Positions 63,140 to 64,000 of a DNA stretch of 64,000 nucleotides are shown here, in pieces. The notes under the pieces were generated by a model, which did not search any database, was not told the origin of the DNA, and saw nothing but the letters and a program-made list of their open reading frames with translations. Origin of the DNA: Actinomycetota bacterium (GTDB lineage Bacteria > Actinomycetota > Actinomycetes > S36-B12); the NCBI GenBank assembly GCA_030684515.1, contig JAUXVJ010000024.1, forward strand, positions 103,663 through 167,662, in the 5' to 3' direction. The number at the start of each line of letters is the position of its first letter. The first letter of the stretch is position 1. Position numbers and translations under genes: made by a program.

Positions 63140-64000
63140 ATGACTCGACGACTCACCACACTCTTTGGCCGATCGCATTGGTTGAACTTCGGTCTGGTCG
63201 CCCTTCTTGTGCTCCTGCTTGCCGGCGGTTGGTATCTCATCTTTGCTCCAAAATCCACGGCCGCAGATGCACGCACCGCAACGGTCACCACCGGGACCGT
63301 GACATCAACAGTCACAGCGTCAGGAACGGTTGAGTCCTCTGCCAACTACGAACTGAGCTTCGTCAGCAACGGCATCGTCACTGCAGTCGACGTCAAGGCG
63401 GGAGACAAGGTCAAGGCCGGTAAGGCCCTCGTGCGCATCGACAGCTCTACTGCTGCACAGCAATTGGCCAGCGCCAGGAGCAGCTACGCACAGTCGCTCA
63501 CCAGCCTTCAACAGAGCAAGCTCACACTCGAGGCTGCCGAGAAGACTGTCAACGACGCACTTGCCACTGCTGCAGCGAACGCCACGAGTTACCAGCAGAC
63601 CGTCGACAAGGCCAAACTCGATCTTGACTTGGCGACCGCAGGCGCGTCCGAGCAGTGCTTCAACCCAGCCAGCCAGCCCAATCCCACCGACTGCGCCAAC
63701 AGTCAGGCCTGGGCCACTCTGCGCAATGCCGAGGCAGCCATCACCAGCGCCCAGTTGGACCAGAAGAAGGCCCAGGATCAGGCAGCACTGAATATGAATG
63801 GCTATAACGCTGCCATCAGCCAAGCGCTCACTGCTGATGCGCAGGTCAACGCAAACAACGCCAGAGACAAGGGGGTGTTGTCTGACCAGGCCGCCATCAA
63901 CGCTGCCTCAACAAACTTGTTCAAGGCCAATGTCGCGCTGCTTGCTGCCAAGGACACGCTCACGCGGGCAGTCACCAGCGCGCAGCAGGCATTCAACACT
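63140..64000 (+). CDS. Membrane fusion protein (HlyD/MacA type), 3' end outside window
   Basis: 287 codons are present and the frame is open at the edge. An N-terminal hydrophobic segment (about 17-35, FGLVALLVLLLAGGWYLIF) anchors the protein; SGTVESSANYELSFVSNGIVTAVDV and VKAGDKVKAGKALVRIDSS form the biotinyl/lipoyl-like domain; two long Ala/Gln-rich helices from about 108 (SARSSYAQSLTSLQ) form the coiled-coil hairpin. Such proteins bridge an ABC exporter to the outside. Partner ATPase and permease probably lie downstream beyond the edge; the leftward ABC pair is divergent and may or may not be related. Confidence 0.85.
   Translation, partial: MTRRLTTLFGRSHWLNFGLVALLVLLLAGGWYLIFAPKSTAADARTATVTTGTVTSTVTASGTVESSANYELSFVSNGIVTAVDVKAGDKVKAGKALVRIDSSTAAQQLASARSSYAQSLTSLQQSKLTLEAAEKTVNDALATAAANATSYQQTVDKAKLDLDLATAGASEQCFNPASQPNPTDCANSQAWATLRNAEAAITSAQLDQKKAQDQAALNMNGYNAAISQALTADAQVNANNARDKGVLSDQAAINAASTNLFKANVALLAAKDTLTRAVTSAQQAFNT

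Overview
The window is a chromosomal segment from an actinobacterium of moderate GC (roughly 58-60 percent by eye). The evidence is gene content and order: sigA, a DUF7455 protein, parE and parC, sepH, DUF5998, DUF4193, DUF4235, DUF3093, dut, DUF3710, an OB-fold protein, DUF3159, two TrkA proteins, a KimA-like permease, a TRAM methyltransferase, acn, dxs, rnd and DUF3000. Much of this order is shared with Mycobacterium and Streptomyces around sigA/hrdB. Genus cannot be assigned. About 62 protein genes are supported. No rRNA, tRNA or CRISPR array was seen.

Layout. 1-7.5 kb: end of a threonine aldolase, a small membrane protein, an SRAP protein whose start codon lies in a strong hairpin, an SOS-controlled dnaE2-type polymerase, a diguanylate cyclase and an orphan gene. 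7.7-15 kb: TetR regulator, membrane protein, a class III CoA-transferase pair with a cupin, cspA and a large GH63-type glucosidase. 15-20 kb: gluQ, a secreted chagasin-like protein, small proteins, a Nudix-like protein, msrB, DUF3000-rnd. 20-36 kb: the conserved core block (dxs, acn, methyltransferase, KimA/TrkA potassium genes, DUF3159 to dut, DUF3093, DUF4235, DUF4193, gamma carbonic anhydrase-like protein, inositol phosphatase, MFS transporter, sepH). 36-48 kb: phosphodiesterase, DUF5998, a Pat-like acetyltransferase, topoisomerase IV genes parC and parE with redox and carbonic anhydrase genes between them. 48.5-54.6 kb: sigA with a small degenerate integrated element at its 3' end, then PKD, DUF4192 and flippase-like genes. 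54.6-64 kb: VOC protein, AI-2E-type permease, DUF3293, a HelD/HelR-type RNA polymerase recycling ATPase, esterase, aldo/keto reductase, an ABC exporter, and the start of a membrane fusion protein cut by the window edge.

Three observations stand out. First, an 18-bp exact repeat of the last sigA codons brackets a 1.2-kb segment carrying a frameshifted tyrosine recombinase N-terminus, so the 3' end of the housekeeping sigma factor gene looks like a phage or island attachment site. Second, dnaE2 has a perfect actinobacterial LexA box next to its promoter and sits beside an SRAP gene, but no imuA/imuB is present and its PHP metal ligands are lost. Third, at least eleven genes have a TAnnnT box exactly 6-7 nt before the start codon, the architecture of leaderless transcripts, so the sequence itself decides many start codons here.
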